Assembly: GCF_013387495.1 (NCBI RefSeq)
Contig: NZ_JABZEE010000004.1
Coordinates: 186,001 to 250,000, forward strand
Direction of reading: 5' to 3'
From: Streptomyces sp. PKU-EA00015
Lineage (GTDB): Bacteria > Actinomycetota > Actinomycetes > Streptomycetales > Streptomycetaceae
DNA length: 64,000 nucleotides
Positions 46,422 to 55,245 of the stretch are shown here, one piece after another. Made by a program: the position numbers and the translations under genes. Under the pieces are notes generated by a model. That model searched no databases. It was not told where the DNA came from and worked only from the letters and a program-made list of their open reading frames with translations. Each line of letters begins with the position of its first letter. The stretch's first letter is position 1.

Positions 46422-48272
46422 TTGGCTGTCCGTCGTGCCGTTGTCGCCGCCGCGTCCGCGGCGGCGCTCGTCTTCCCCGTTCTGATCCCCGGCAGTGCCA
46501 CCGGGGCTCCAGTCGCCGTGCCGGCCACCGGCTCCGAGCCGCGGCCTCCCGCAAAGCAGGCCGTCGCCACCGGCAGCGGCGGTGCTGTCTCCAGCGTGAA
46601 TCCGTACGCCTCTCAGGCCGGATTGAACGTCTTGCGGCACGGTGGCAACGCGGTCGATGCCGCGGTGGCCACCGCGGCGGCGCTCGGCGTGGTCGAGCCG
46701 TACTCGGCGGGCATCGGAGGCGGCGGCTACTTCGTCTCCTACGACGCCGCGACGCGGAAGGTGCGCACCATCGACGGCCGGGAGACCGCCCCGGCCCGGA
46801 TGCGCTCCGACTCCTTCGTCGACCCCGCGACCAAAAAGCCCATTCCGTTCCCCGAGGCGGTCAACTCGGGGCTCTCCGTGGGCGTTCCGGGCACGCCCGC
46901 CACGTGGGAGAAGGCGCTGAAGGACTGGGGTACGGTCTCACTGGCGTCCGCGCTGCGGCCGGCGACCCGCATCGCCGACGAAGGCTTCGTCGTCAACGAG
47001 GAGTTCCGCGCCCAGACGGCGATGAACGAGGACCGCTTCCGGGATTTCACGTCCACCGCCGAGCTGTTCCTGCCGAACGGTGAACTCCCCGTGGTCGGCT
47101 CCCGATTCCGGAACCCCGACCTCGCCCGGACCTACCGCGAGCTCGCCCGCGAGGGCGTCGGCGCGCTGTACCACGGGGGCATCGGCCGCGACGTGGTGGC
47201 CACCGTCAAGAAGCCGCCGGTGGCCCCCGGCGCCGAGCGCACGGTCCGCCCCGGGCTGATGGAACGGGGCGACCTCGCCGACTACGAGACCGTACGCCGT
47301 GACCCGACCCGCACCACGTACCGGGGGCTGGACGTCTACTCCATGGCGCCGTCCTCCTCCGGCGGGACCACCGTCGGCGAGGCGCTGAACATCCTCGAGA
47401 ACTTCGACCTGTCGTCGGCCGACAGGGCCCAGGCGCTCCACCACTACGTGGAGGCCGGCCGGATCGCCTTCGCCGACCGCAACCGCTGGGTGGGCGACCC
47501 GGCCTTCTCGGACGTGCCCACCCAGGAGCTGCTGTCCAAGGAGTTCGCCAAGGACCGCGCCTGCCTCATCCGCCCCGACGCCGTGCTGACCAGCCCGCTG
47601 GCGCCGGCCGACCCGCGCAGTCCGGGCTCGGGCTGCACGCGGGGCACCGGCAGCGAGGAGCCTTACGAGGGGCCCTCCACCACCCACCTGGTGACAGCGG
47701 ACCGCTGGGGCAACGTCGTCTCGTACACCCTGACGATCGAGCAGACCGGTGGGTCGGCCATCACCGTGCCCGGCCGGGGATTCCTGCTGAACAACGAGCT
47801 GACGGACTTCAACTTCACCCCCCTGGCCGAGGGGGTGCCGGACCCGAACCTGCCGGGCCCCGGCAAGCGCCCGCGCAGCAGCATGTCGCCGACGATCGTC
47901 CTGCACGACGGCAAGCCGATGCTCGCCGTCGGCTCACCCGGCGGGGCCACGATCATCACCACGGTGCTGCAGACCCTCGTCAACCGGCTCGACCTGGGCA
48001 TGGCGCTGCCGCAGGCGGTCGCCGCGCCGCGCATCTCCCAGCGGAACCGGGCCGCGACCGACGCCGAACCGGCCTTCCTCGACTCGCCCGAGCGCACGGC
48101 GCTGGAACGCCTGGGGCACCGATTCGTCATGGCCCCGAGCACCTTCACGCCCTCTCCGGAGATCGGGGCGGTGGCGGCCTTGGAGTTCCTGCCCGACGGC
48201 AGGCTCCAGGCGGTGGCCGAGCCGGCGCGCCGCGGTGGCGGCTCGGCGATGGTGCTGCACCAGAACGACTGA
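46422..48272 (+). CDS. ggt: Secreted gamma-glutamyltransferase
   Basis: A 616-residue precursor with a signal peptide (residues 1-28, core VVAAASAAALVFPVLIPG). It is processed autocatalytically at the nucleophile Thr420 (motif PSTTHLV) into large and small subunits. Substrate-binding SVNPYASQAGLNVLRHGGNA and the small-subunit motif GFLLNNELTDF, RPRSSMSPTI are intact. It cleaves glutathione and other gamma-glutamyl compounds outside the cell. The start is a TTG at 46422 with CGGAGG 5 bases upstream; the longer upstream frame has no ribosome site and would destroy the signal peptide. Confidence 0.95.
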   Translation: MAVRRAVVAAASAAALVFPVLIPGSATGAPVAVPATGSEPRPPAKQAVATGSGGAVSSVNPYASQAGLNVLRHGGNAVDAAVATAAALGVVEPYSAGIGGGGYFVSYDAATRKVRTIDGRETAPARMRSDSFVDPATKKPIPFPEAVNSGLSVGVPGTPATWEKALKDWGTVSLASALRPATRIADEGFVVNEEFRAQTAMNEDRFRDFTSTAELFLPNGELPVVGSRFRNPDLARTYRELAREGVGALYHGGIGRDVVATVKKPPVAPGAERTVRPGLMERGDLADYETVRRDPTRTTYRGLDVYSMAPSSSGGTTVGEALNILENFDLSSADRAQALHHYVEAGRIAFADRNRWVGDPAFSDVPTQELLSKEFAKDRACLIRPDAVLTSPLAPADPRSPGSGCTRGTGSEEPYEGPSTTHLVTADRWGNVVSYTLTIEQTGGSAITVPGRGFLLNNELTDFNFTPLAEGVPDPNLPGPGKRPRSSMSPTIVLHDGKPMLAVGSPGGATIITTVLQTLVNRLDLGMALPQAVAAPRISQRNRAATDAEPAFLDSPERTALERLGHRFVMAPSTFTPSPEIGAVAALEFLPDGRLQAVAEPARRGGGSAMVLHQND

Positions 48273-48278
48273 GGCGGT

Positions 48279-48307
48279 GGCGGCGCCCGGCCCCGCCGAG
48301 CGCCGCC
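48279..48307 (+). terminator. Hairpin after ggt
   Basis: 8-bp GC stem GGCGGCGC / GCGCCGCC with a 13-base loop, 7 bases after the stop codon. No T run. Confidence 0.45.
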
Positions 48308-48480
48308 CATCGCGTCGCACCCGCGGGCCCCTGGCGGGAAGACCACGCAGGACCGGCGGCAACGGCGCGAGCGACGTTCGGTGAGCATCAGGGTCCATGA
48401 AGGCTGGAGCGCGAGTGGATCTAGGCTGTCCCCGACCACGTGGGCGACATGCCCGCGTCAATCAAAGGGGAGTATGAGAT

Positions 48481-48816
48481 ATGCAAGCACGCCGGATCCT
48501 GGGCGCGTCCGTAGTGTCCGCCGCCCTGGTCGGGACCACGCTCATCGTCGGCAGCCCCGCCGTCGCACGGACGAACGCGACCGCGGCGAGTTGCACGGCA
48601 CTGGCCCTCGAGACCGTGGTGATACGTGACCGGACGAGCGTCAACGGCACGGCCCTCGCCCAGCTCAACAAGGGGGAGACCGCGCCGTCGCCCTGCCAGA
48701 TGTACTACGGCGGCTCGTACACCAAGTGCGGTATCACCAGCTCGCGTTGGGTCAAGGTCACGAAGCACGGCGTCACCGGTTACGTGGTCGGCACCTGCGT
48801 GAAGCAGCCCGCCTGA
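48481..48816 (+). CDS. Small secreted SH3-like protein
   Basis: A 111-residue exported protein with a signal peptide (residues 1-29: RRILGASVVSAALVGTTLIVG then SPAVA) and a mature domain of about 80 residues. The mature part resembles bacterial SH3b folds (ETVVIRDRTSVNGTALAQLNKGE, then RWVKVTKHGVTGYVVGTCV) and has four cysteines (CTALAL, PCQMY, KCGI, TCV) that could form two disulfides. Such proteins are common in Streptomyces and may bind the cell wall. ATG at 48481 has GGGGAG 9 bases upstream. It is a single-gene unit with its own terminator. Confidence 0.8.
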   Translation: MQARRILGASVVSAALVGTTLIVGSPAVARTNATAASCTALALETVVIRDRTSVNGTALAQLNKGETAPSPCQMYYGGSYTKCGITSSRWVKVTKHGVTGYVVGTCVKQPA

Positions 48817-48840
48817 TCCGGGCGGCCGACCGGCTGGGCG

Positions 48841-48865
48841 GGCCCCGGGCACAGCGTCCGGGGCC
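48841..48865 (+). terminator. Hairpin after the SH3-like gene
   Basis: GGCCCCGG, 9-base loop, CCGGGGCC: a perfect 8-bp stem 25 bases after the stop. Confidence 0.6.
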
Positions 48866-49066
48866 TCGCCCTGCGGGGGACCGTCGTCACCTCTCGTCGC
48901 GTGCTGCTCCTGTGCGTCGATTTCTTTGATCGGAACGTGCGCTTGCCTGCTCGTCGCGTGCCGGGGAGGCGGGTGAGGGGAAATCCGGGAGGGCCTGCGC
49001 GGCCAGTTCGTGCAGGACGCGCTCGACCGGGCGGTCACCTGGTGTGGTGCGGTGAAAGGTGACGGG

Positions 49067-49492
49067 TCAGCCGAGGGCGGCGACGGCCGCGGTGGCGAAG
49101 GTGTGGTCCTGCTCGGGAGCGCCGCCGCCGACTCCGACGGCGCCGATGAGCGTGCCGTCGCGGTGGACGGGGATGCCACCGGCGATGAACAGCAGCGGGC
49201 GGTCCAGTGCGGTGGTCAGGCTGTGGAACGGGCCGTCGGGCTTGACCAGTTCGACGAGGTCGGCGGTGGGGGCGTTGAGCTGGAGGGCGGTGTAGGCCTT
49301 GCGCGTACTGGTCTCACCGGAGATCAGCACCGCCCGGTCGTCGCGGCGGAAGGTCAGCAGATGCCCGCCCGCGTCCAGCACGGTGACGCTGACGGCGACC
49401 TGGGCGGTCTCGGCGGCCCGGCGGGCCGCGGTGAGCAGGACCTCGGCGTCCTGGGTGGTCAGCGGGGTCACGGCGGTGGCAGTGGTGCTCAT
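49067..49492 (-). CDS. GlcG/HbpS family heme-binding protein
   Basis: A 141-residue protein of the GlcG/HbpS family, whose members bind heme or corrinoids, for example the Streptomyces redox sensor component HbpS. Hallmarks are VSVTVLDAGGHLLTFRRDD, LISGETSTRKAYTALQL and GGIPVHRDGTLIGAVGVGGG. Unlike secreted HbpS there is no signal peptide. ATG at 49492 has AAGGAA. It follows an MFS exporter gene by 33 bases on the same strand and is probably co-transcribed; a shared substrate is possible but unknown. Confidence 0.88.
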   Translation of the reverse strand: MSTTATAVTPLTTQDAEVLLTAARRAAETAQVAVSVTVLDAGGHLLTFRRDDRAVLISGETSTRKAYTALQLNAPTADLVELVKPDGPFHSLTTALDRPLLFIAGGIPVHRDGTLIGAVGVGGGAPEQDHTFATAAVAALG

Positions 49493-49525
49493 GGTCGTTC
49501 CTTTGTGCGGTGATGGAAGTGGGGG

Positions 49526-50734
49526 TCAGCGCGCGGCGGTCGCGGGGGAGGGCACCGCGGTGGGGACAGCGGTCGGCGCCTGTGCGGTGCGGGTGCGCTT
49601 GTCGAGGTATGCGGCCAGGAAGGCGAGCAGCAGGGCCGTGCCGGAGAGCAGGGCGCCGACCCAGTTCGGCGAGGTGTAGCCGAGGCCGCCGGCGATCACG
49701 ATGCCGCCGAGCCAGGCGGCGAGCGCGTTGCCCAGATTGAAGGCGCCGATGTTGGCGGCCGAGGCAAGTGTCGGAGCGGCCGAGGCCTGGTCGAGCACCC
49801 ACTTCTGCAGCGGCGGGACGGTCGCGAACCCCAGGGCGCCGATCAGCGTCAGGGTGATCGCCGCGAGGGCCTTGTTGTGCGCGGTCGCGGTGAACACCAG
49901 CAGAGCGAGCGAGAGGGCACCCAGCGACACGAACAGCATGGGCATCAGGGCGCGGTCGGCGAACTTTCCGCCCAGCAGGTTGCCCAGGAACATGCCGATG
50001 CCGAACAGGACGAGGAGCCAGGTGACGGCGGCCTCGCTGTAGCCGGCGACCTCGGTCATCATCGGCGTGATGTACGTGATGGCCGCGAACACACCGCCGT
50101 ACCCGAGGACGGTCATCGCCATGGCGAGCCAGACCTGGACGTTCTTGAAGGCGGCGAACTCGGTGCGGACGTTCTCGGTCTCGGGCCTGCCCTGCTCGGG
50201 TACGAGCTTGGCGACGCCGAGGAGGCCGATGATGCCGAGGGCGGCAACGAGGGTGAAGGTGATGCGCCAGCCGAGGGCCTGGCCGATGTAGGTGCCGCCC
50301 GGGACGCCGACGATGGTGGCGACGGTCAGGCCCATGAACATCAGGGAGATGGCGGAGGCCTTCCTCTCCGGGGCGACGAGGTCGGCGGCGACCACCGATC
50401 CGATGCCGAAGAATGCGCCGTGGGCGAGGGAGGCGACGACTCGGCCGATCAGCATGACGCCGAAGCTGGGCGCGAAGGCGGAGAGCGCGTTGCCGAGGAT
50501 GAACAGGCCCATGAGGAACATGAGCATCTTCTTGCGGGACACCTTGGTCCCGAGCACGGTCAGCAGCGGGGCACCGAAGACGACACCGAGGGCGTAGCCG
50601 GTCACCAGCCAGCCGGCGGTGGGGATGGAGACACCGAAGTCGCCGGCGACCTGGGGCAGCACGCCCATGATCACGAATTCGGTGGTGCCGATCCCGAAGG
50701 CCCCGATGGCCAGGGCCAGCAGCGCGAGAGGCAT
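49526..50734 (-). CDS. MFS transporter, AraJ/DHA1-type drug exporter
   Basis: A 402-residue major facilitator with 12 predicted membrane helices. It opens ALAIGAFGIGTTEFVIMGVLP and contains the DHA1 motifs TGYALGVVFGAPLL and GRVVASLAHGAFFG. These are proton-coupled exporters of drugs or sugars. The C-terminus is a Pro/Thr/Ala tail. ATG at 50734 has GGAAGG 9 bases upstream. An inverted repeat TTGCA-N13-TGCAA at 50790-50812 lies where a repressor would act, but no regulator gene is adjacent. Confidence 0.92.
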   Translation of the reverse strand: MPLALLALAIGAFGIGTTEFVIMGVLPQVAGDFGVSIPTAGWLVTGYALGVVFGAPLLTVLGTKVSRKKMLMFLMGLFILGNALSAFAPSFGVMLIGRVVASLAHGAFFGIGSVVAADLVAPERKASAISLMFMGLTVATIVGVPGGTYIGQALGWRITFTLVAALGIIGLLGVAKLVPEQGRPETENVRTEFAAFKNVQVWLAMAMTVLGYGGVFAAITYITPMMTEVAGYSEAAVTWLLVLFGIGMFLGNLLGGKFADRALMPMLFVSLGALSLALLVFTATAHNKALAAITLTLIGALGFATVPPLQKWVLDQASAAPTLASAANIGAFNLGNALAAWLGGIVIAGGLGYTSPNWVGALLSGTALLLAFLAAYLDKRTRTAQAPTAVPTAVPSPATAAR

Positions 50735-50789
50735 GAAGACGAACCTTCCAGAGATGGTTGCACAGAGGTCTTACAGGCCACGACAATAC

Positions 50790-50812
50790 TTGCAGACGCG
50801 TGATGAATGCAA
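50790..50812. promoter_or_regulatory. Inverted repeats upstream of the MFS gene
   Basis: TTGCA, 13 bases, TGCAA. A wider pair CTTACA (50770-50775) and TGTAAG (50827-50832) surrounds it. The local sequence is the most AT-rich of the area. It looks like an operator, perhaps MarR- or HxlR-type. The rest of the gap 50735-51071 shows no supportable gene. Confidence 0.5.
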
Positions 50813-51071
50813 ACGCGGTATATCTTTGTAAGGTGGCTATTGTCGTGCGCAAGTCAGTTGTCCCGACGAAGCCGCCGGCACGACGGTGAGGGCGGCCGTC
50901 TTCAGATGAAGCACGATGAAGCCGGTCGGGCACGGAGACCATCCCGGACTCGTCGGGGCCAACCGGCCGCAGGGAACGCACAGTCAATTCAGGATTGCCG
51001 AGTCCGCGGTGGTGTCCCGACGGCCCACTTGTGCGAGGCTTTCACCAGCCTGCGCGGGAGGGAGACTTGGC

Positions 51072-51755
51072 GTGAGCAGTCCGGGCAACGAGCCAGTTTG
51101 CGAGAGCACGCGATTCGACCGCACCGGTCAGGCCGAGGCTTTCGACGCCATCGGCAACCGCTACGACGAGGTCTTCCCGCACAAGGAGGGCCAGGTCGAG
51201 GCCTCCGAGTGGCTGGCCCGATCCCTTCCGGTCGGATCCCGTGTGCTGGATGTGGGGTGCGGCACCGGGATTCCGACCTCGCGACGACTCGCTCAGGCGG
51301 GCCACGAGGTCGTCGGCATCGATCTCTCCGGCGTGATGGTCGATCTTGCTCGCCGGCACGTACCCGCCGCGGTGTTCCACCAGGCGGACATCGCGGATCT
51401 GCGCCCCTCGGGGCCCCTCGATCTCGGCCGCTTCGACGCGGTCACCGCCTTCTTCTCCCTGCTCATGCTGCCACGCGCCGAGATACCCCTGGCTCTGCGG
51501 ACGATCCGTCATCTTCTGGCGCCCGGGGGCCTGTTCCTGCTGTCGATGGTGGAGGCCGACCTCGACGACTGCTCGATCCCCTTCATCGGGAACACGATCC
51601 GGGTCTCCGGTTACCTGCGGGTCGACCTGCACGAGGTGGTCGAAGGGGCGGGCTTCGAAATCACCGAGGAGATCTGCTACGCCTACGCACCGGCGAGTTC
51701 GGACGCACCACCCGAGGAGCAGATCTTCCTGCGCTGCCGCGCACGAAGCGCGTAG
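51072..51755 (+). CDS. Class I SAM-dependent methyltransferase
   Basis: A 227-residue methyltransferase. Motif I is VLDVGCGTGIPTSRRLAQ (SAM-binding), followed by GIDLSGVMVDLARRHV and a motif-IV-like FDAVTAFFSLLMLPRAEIP. Length and order match small-molecule methyltransferases; the substrate is unknown. GTG at 51072 has GGGAG about 8 bases upstream; longer frames upstream lack support. It is divergent from the MFS exporter, which hints at a resistance or secondary-metabolite role, not shown. Confidence 0.85.
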   Translation: MSSPGNEPVCESTRFDRTGQAEAFDAIGNRYDEVFPHKEGQVEASEWLARSLPVGSRVLDVGCGTGIPTSRRLAQAGHEVVGIDLSGVMVDLARRHVPAAVFHQADIADLRPSGPLDLGRFDAVTAFFSLLMLPRAEIPLALRTIRHLLAPGGLFLLSMVEADLDDCSIPFIGNTIRVSGYLRVDLHEVVEGAGFEITEEICYAYAPASSDAPPEEQIFLRCRARSA

Positions 51756-52509
51756 TGCCCTCGAGTCCTGAACGGCGGGCACGGTAGGGCGCCTCCTGGG
51801 AGGGGGCCGGCCGCCCTTGCGGCACCAGACCCACTCGCCGTCGAGCTGCCCAGCCTTGTGACGCGCCCCTCGCCTTCACCGTGCCGTTCGTGAAAGAGAA
51901 GGGCCACGGCCTGTGTCGCTCGCCGTCTCGGTGGTCGCCCTCAGCGGACGCGTTCCGTCCTTGAAGCGTTCCGCGTGCACCGCGGAAACGGACGTGGGAT
52001 GCGTAACACTCGCGGGACGGCCTTTTCTGCGTCGCCGGACGCGATCGGCGTCTCATCTGCGGTGACCCTCGGTAGCCCCGATGAGTCTCGCCTGTCAAGG
52101 AGCGTGACGCTCACAAATGTCTAACGAATCACAGACTTTTGGGCCGCTGTGATGTCAGAGTGACTCAAGAGGCTGGAGTTACCGACCAGTTGGACCAATC
52201 GTTGGCCGAACCCGGGAGGGACGTGACGCGGTGATGCGCTGCACCGAGCGCCGGAGAGACCGCCGGAAGGCAGACCCCTTACCGGAGTTGTCCCGAGTCA
52301 CCCGCGTACCTGAAGTGCCCGAGCTACCGGAGCCACCGGACGATACCTCCGTCCCGGCTCCGGACCGTGCCCCCCGGCACGGCCCGCCGTCCTGCCGGTG
52401 TTCCGCCTCCGAGTAATCCGTCGACCTCCCCACGGCCTCGACGAGTACCTGCGATCCGACATGACGACTCCCCACCGCGCGCCCAGGGCGCGCTGGAGGA
52501 ACACCCCCC
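51756..52509. other. 754-base intergenic region
   Basis: Contains an AT-richer block at about 52105-52205 that should carry the promoter of the carbonic anhydrase/SulP pair. A 60-codon frame at 52234-52416 with a distant GGGAGG exists but is Pro/Arg-rich and unlikely to be a gene. No other structure seen. Confidence 0.45.
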
Positions 52510-53112
52510 ATGCACTTGCTCACGAACAATGCCCGCGCTTTCAGGCATCGGGCCGCCGCACGCGCCGAGGAGTTCGGCCGCCTCGCGGACGGCCAGTCCC
52601 CCCAAGCGCTCTTCATCACCTGCTCCGACTCCCGGGTGATCCCCTCACTGATCACCGGAGCCCGCCCAGGCGAACTGTTCGAACTCCGCACGGCGGGCGG
52701 CATCATCCCCGAGCACGACCCCCTTCGGCACTCGAGCGAGGCGGCCACCGTCGAGTACGCCGTCGAAGTGCTCGGCGTCACGGACATCGTCGTCTGTGGC
52801 CACTCCCACTGCGGTGCCGTCGGGGCCATGGCGCGCCGCGAAGACCTCTCCGCCGTTCCGGCGGTCCGCGGCTGGCTGGAGAGCGCGTCACCGGCGCCCC
52901 TCTTCACCGACCCCTCGGCCCCCGCCGACCCCGCCGTCGCCGAAGCCGTCCAGCACCATGTGGTGCGGCAGCTCCGGCGGTTGCGCGACTACCCCTGTGT
53001 CGTTCGCCGGGCCGCAGAAGAGCGACTGAGGCTGCACGGCTGGTACTACGAGATAGACACCGGCTCCGTGCTCGTCCGCCGGCCCCACGACGACGCGTTC
53101 CTTCCGCTGTGA
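52510..53112 (+). CDS. Beta-carbonic anhydrase
   Basis: A 200-residue beta-class carbonic anhydrase interconverting CO2 and bicarbonate. Zinc ligands Cys38 (in ITCSDSRVIPS), His98 and Cys101 (in CGHSHCGAVGAM) are present, as are the Asp40/Arg42 dyad. ATG at 52510 has GGAGG 10 bases upstream. Its stop overlaps the GTG of the SulP transporter by four bases, so the enzyme and an anion (probably bicarbonate or sulfate) carrier are made together, a pairing known in bacteria as a bicarbonate uptake unit. Confidence 0.95.
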   Translation: MHLLTNNARAFRHRAAARAEEFGRLADGQSPQALFITCSDSRVIPSLITGARPGELFELRTAGGIIPEHDPLRHSSEAATVEYAVEVLGVTDIVVCGHSHCGAVGAMARREDLSAVPAVRGWLESASPAPLFTDPSAPADPAVAEAVQHHVVRQLRRLRDYPCVVRRAAEERLRLHGWYYEIDTGSVLVRRPHDDAFLPL

Positions 53113-54725
53113 GCACCGCCGACACCCGCAAACGCGGGCACCGTGAACGCGGGAGCATCCATCGCGAGAACAGCGAACGGGGGAACAGCGAACTGGGGAA
53201 CAGCGATCGCGGGAACCGCGGACGTCACCGGCGGGCGCCGCAGCGCGCGGAGCGAGCCTCCGCCTCGACGCTGCGGGCCGACCTCACTGCCTCCGTCGTC
53301 GTCTTCCTGGTCGCCCTGCCGCTGTGCGTGGGCGTTGCCGTGGCCTCCGGTGTGCCGGCGGAACTCGGCCTGGTCACCGGCATCGTCGGTGGTCTGGTGA
53401 CCGGACTGCTCCCTGGGAGCAGCCTCCAGGTCAGCGGACCTGCCGCGGGTCTGACCGTGCTGGTCCTCGAAGCCGTCACGGAATTCGGGCTCGGGGCCCT
53501 GGGCGTGTTCGTCCTCATCGCGGGCGTGCTCCAGTTGGTCATGGGCGCGCTGAAGTTCGGCCGCTGGTTCCGTGCCATCTCCATCGCCGTCGTGGAGGGA
53601 ATGCTGGCGGGGATCGGTCTCGTACTGATCGCCGGCCAGCTCTACGCCATGGCCGACGCGAAGGCTCCCGGCTCAGGCCCGGCCAATCTCGCCGGCCTAC
53701 CCGAACTGGTCGTCCGCACGGCCCGCTCGCCCGAGGCGCTGGCCGCGTTCGCTCTCGCGGCGGTGACCGTCGCACTGATGGCCCTGTGGAAGCACCTGCC
53801 GCCCAAGGTCCGCGTTGTCCCCGCACCGCTGGCTGCCGTGGCGCTGACCACCACTGCCGTGGCGCTGTTCCGGCTGCCCGTGAAGCGGGTGGACGTTCAG
53901 GGGCTGCTGGGCGCGATCCGGCCACCGTCCCTCGACGACCTCGGCGGCATCATGGATGCCGGAGTGGTCGGCGCGATCGGCACGGTCGTCGCCATCACGC
54001 TCATCGCGTCGGCGGAGAGCCTGTTCAGCGCCGCCGCCGTCGACCGCCTCCACAGCGGACCCGGCACCCACTACGACAAGGAGCTGATGGCGCAGGGTGC
54101 GGGCAACGCCGTGTGCGGCGCCCTCGGAGCGCTGCCGATGACCGCGGTCATCGTGCGCAGCTCGGCCAATGTGCAGGCAGGCGCCCGGACCAAGGCGTCA
54201 CGGGTGCTGCACGGCGTCTGGCTGCTGCTCTTCGCGGCGCTCCTGCCGGCGGCGCTCGGCCTCATACCCGTCGCCTCGCTCGCGGGCATCCTCGTCTTCT
54301 CCGGCTGGAAGCTCATCCCGCTGAAGGAGCTGGGGCCGCTGTGGCGCGAGCACCGCGGAGAGGCCCTGATCCTGGTGGCGACCGCAGTCGCCATCATCGC
54401 GACCAGCATGTTCGAGGGCGTGCTCGCCGGGTTGCTGCTCGCCGTCGCCAAGACGGCATGGGAGACGTCGCACGTCCACGTCGACGTGGAGGACGGCGTT
54501 GACCGGAACAGCCCTCTCCGGGTGGTCGTCTCCGGAAACGCGACCTTCCTCAGGCTGCCCCGGATCCTCGACACCCTCGAGAAGCTGCCGAAGGACCGGC
54601 ACATCGAGCTCGACCTGCTCGGCCTGCGGCACTTGGACCACGCATGCAGTACGGCGCTCTCCAACTGGGCCGACCGGCACAACAAGGAGGAAGGAGCCAC
54701 CCGCGTGCTGATGCCTGCGGCCTGA
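53109..54725 (+). CDS. SulP family anion transporter with STAS domain
   Basis: A 538-residue SLC26/SulP protein with a charged N-terminal extension (1-55) that contains six pentapeptide repeats. A 10-14-helix membrane domain follows (ALPLCVGVAVASGVPAELGLVTGIVGG, LPGSSLQVSGPAAGLTVLV), then a C-terminal STAS domain (about 445-538, VSGNATFLRLPRILDTLEKL). It carries sulfate or bicarbonate; coupling to carbonic anhydrase favours bicarbonate. The GTG at 53109 overlaps the upstream stop (GTGA). Full length. Confidence 0.93.
   Translation: MSTADTRKRGHRERGSIHRENSERGNSELGNSDRGNRGRHRRAPQRAERASASTLRADLTASVVVFLVALPLCVGVAVASGVPAELGLVTGIVGGLVTGLLPGSSLQVSGPAAGLTVLVLEAVTEFGLGALGVFVLIAGVLQLVMGALKFGRWFRAISIAVVEGMLAGIGLVLIAGQLYAMADAKAPGSGPANLAGLPELVVRTARSPEALAAFALAAVTVALMALWKHLPPKVRVVPAPLAAVALTTTAVALFRLPVKRVDVQGLLGAIRPPSLDDLGGIMDAGVVGAIGTVVAITLIASAESLFSAAAVDRLHSGPGTHYDKELMAQGAGNAVCGALGALPMTAVIVRSSANVQAGARTKASRVLHGVWLLLFAALLPAALGLIPVASLAGILVFSGWKLIPLKELGPLWREHRGEALILVATAVAIIATSMFEGVLAGLLLAVAKTAWETSHVHVDVEDGVDRNSPLRVVVSGNATFLRLPRILDTLEKLPKDRHIELDLLGLRHLDHACSTALSNWADRHNKEEGATRVLMPAA
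53136..53225 (+). repeat. Six tandem 15-bp repeats in the SulP N-terminus
   Basis: In-frame units such as GGGAACAGCGAACTG (53181-53195) give the pentapeptides GHRER, GSIHR, ENSER, GNSEL, GNSDR and GNRGR. The central three are nearly identical; the outer ones are worn. They form a hydrophilic tail outside the transport domain and may vary in copy number between strains. Confidence 0.8.
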
Positions 54726-54875
54726 CTGTTTCCCGGGCCCGGTCCGTACGGCTGCCGATACCGGGCGGTCGTACGGGCCGGGCATACGAGCCCGGGGTCG
54801 CAGGGTGCGAGCCGGTGCGGACCGCACCCGGGAGCGCCGCCCGGTGCCTTGAGCGCAACGCCGGCAGTTCAGTAG

Positions 54876-55109
54876 GTGGTTTGGCGCTTTACGGCGGCCG
54901 AGCGTGACCTCGAGCGGGCACCGGATCCCGACGACCGGCGCCGCAACATCATCACCATCTCCTCCCGAGGCCGTCGTCACCTACGCCGCCTCGACAAGGT
55001 CCTGGACGACCTCCACGACGAACTGCTCGCGCCGCTGAGTCCGGCCGAACGCGACCAGTTCGTGCAGTTGCTCACCCGCTTGCTGGACCACCACGCCCGG
55101 ATCTCCTGA
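54876..55109 (+). pseudogene. MarR-family regulator remnant (C-terminal half)
   Basis: The frame reads ERAPDPDDRRRNIITISSRG, then RRHLRRLDKVLDDLHDELLAP and ERDQFVQLLTRLLDHH before the stop. This is the wing and C-terminal dimerisation helices of a MarR repressor. The N-terminal helices and the recognition helix are missing, and the upstream sequence is unrelated. There is no ribosome site. A short functional dimerisation peptide is conceivable but unlikely. Confidence 0.6.
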
Positions 55110-55245
55110 ACCCGCGTAGCTGCAGCCGACATCAACCGAGGCGGTCCTGCGCCGGCGCTGCTGGAGGCGAGCACGTTCGGATGGAGCGGTGGTTCGCGCT
55201 GCGGCAGGAGCGAGGTGGCAAGGCGTGCACGCGTCCGGTGACGGG

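Noticed and set aside
52234..52416. 60-codon frame upstream of the carbonic anhydrase
   Set aside because: Pro/Arg-rich composition, ribosome site too far from the start, no recognisable homology; probably chance.
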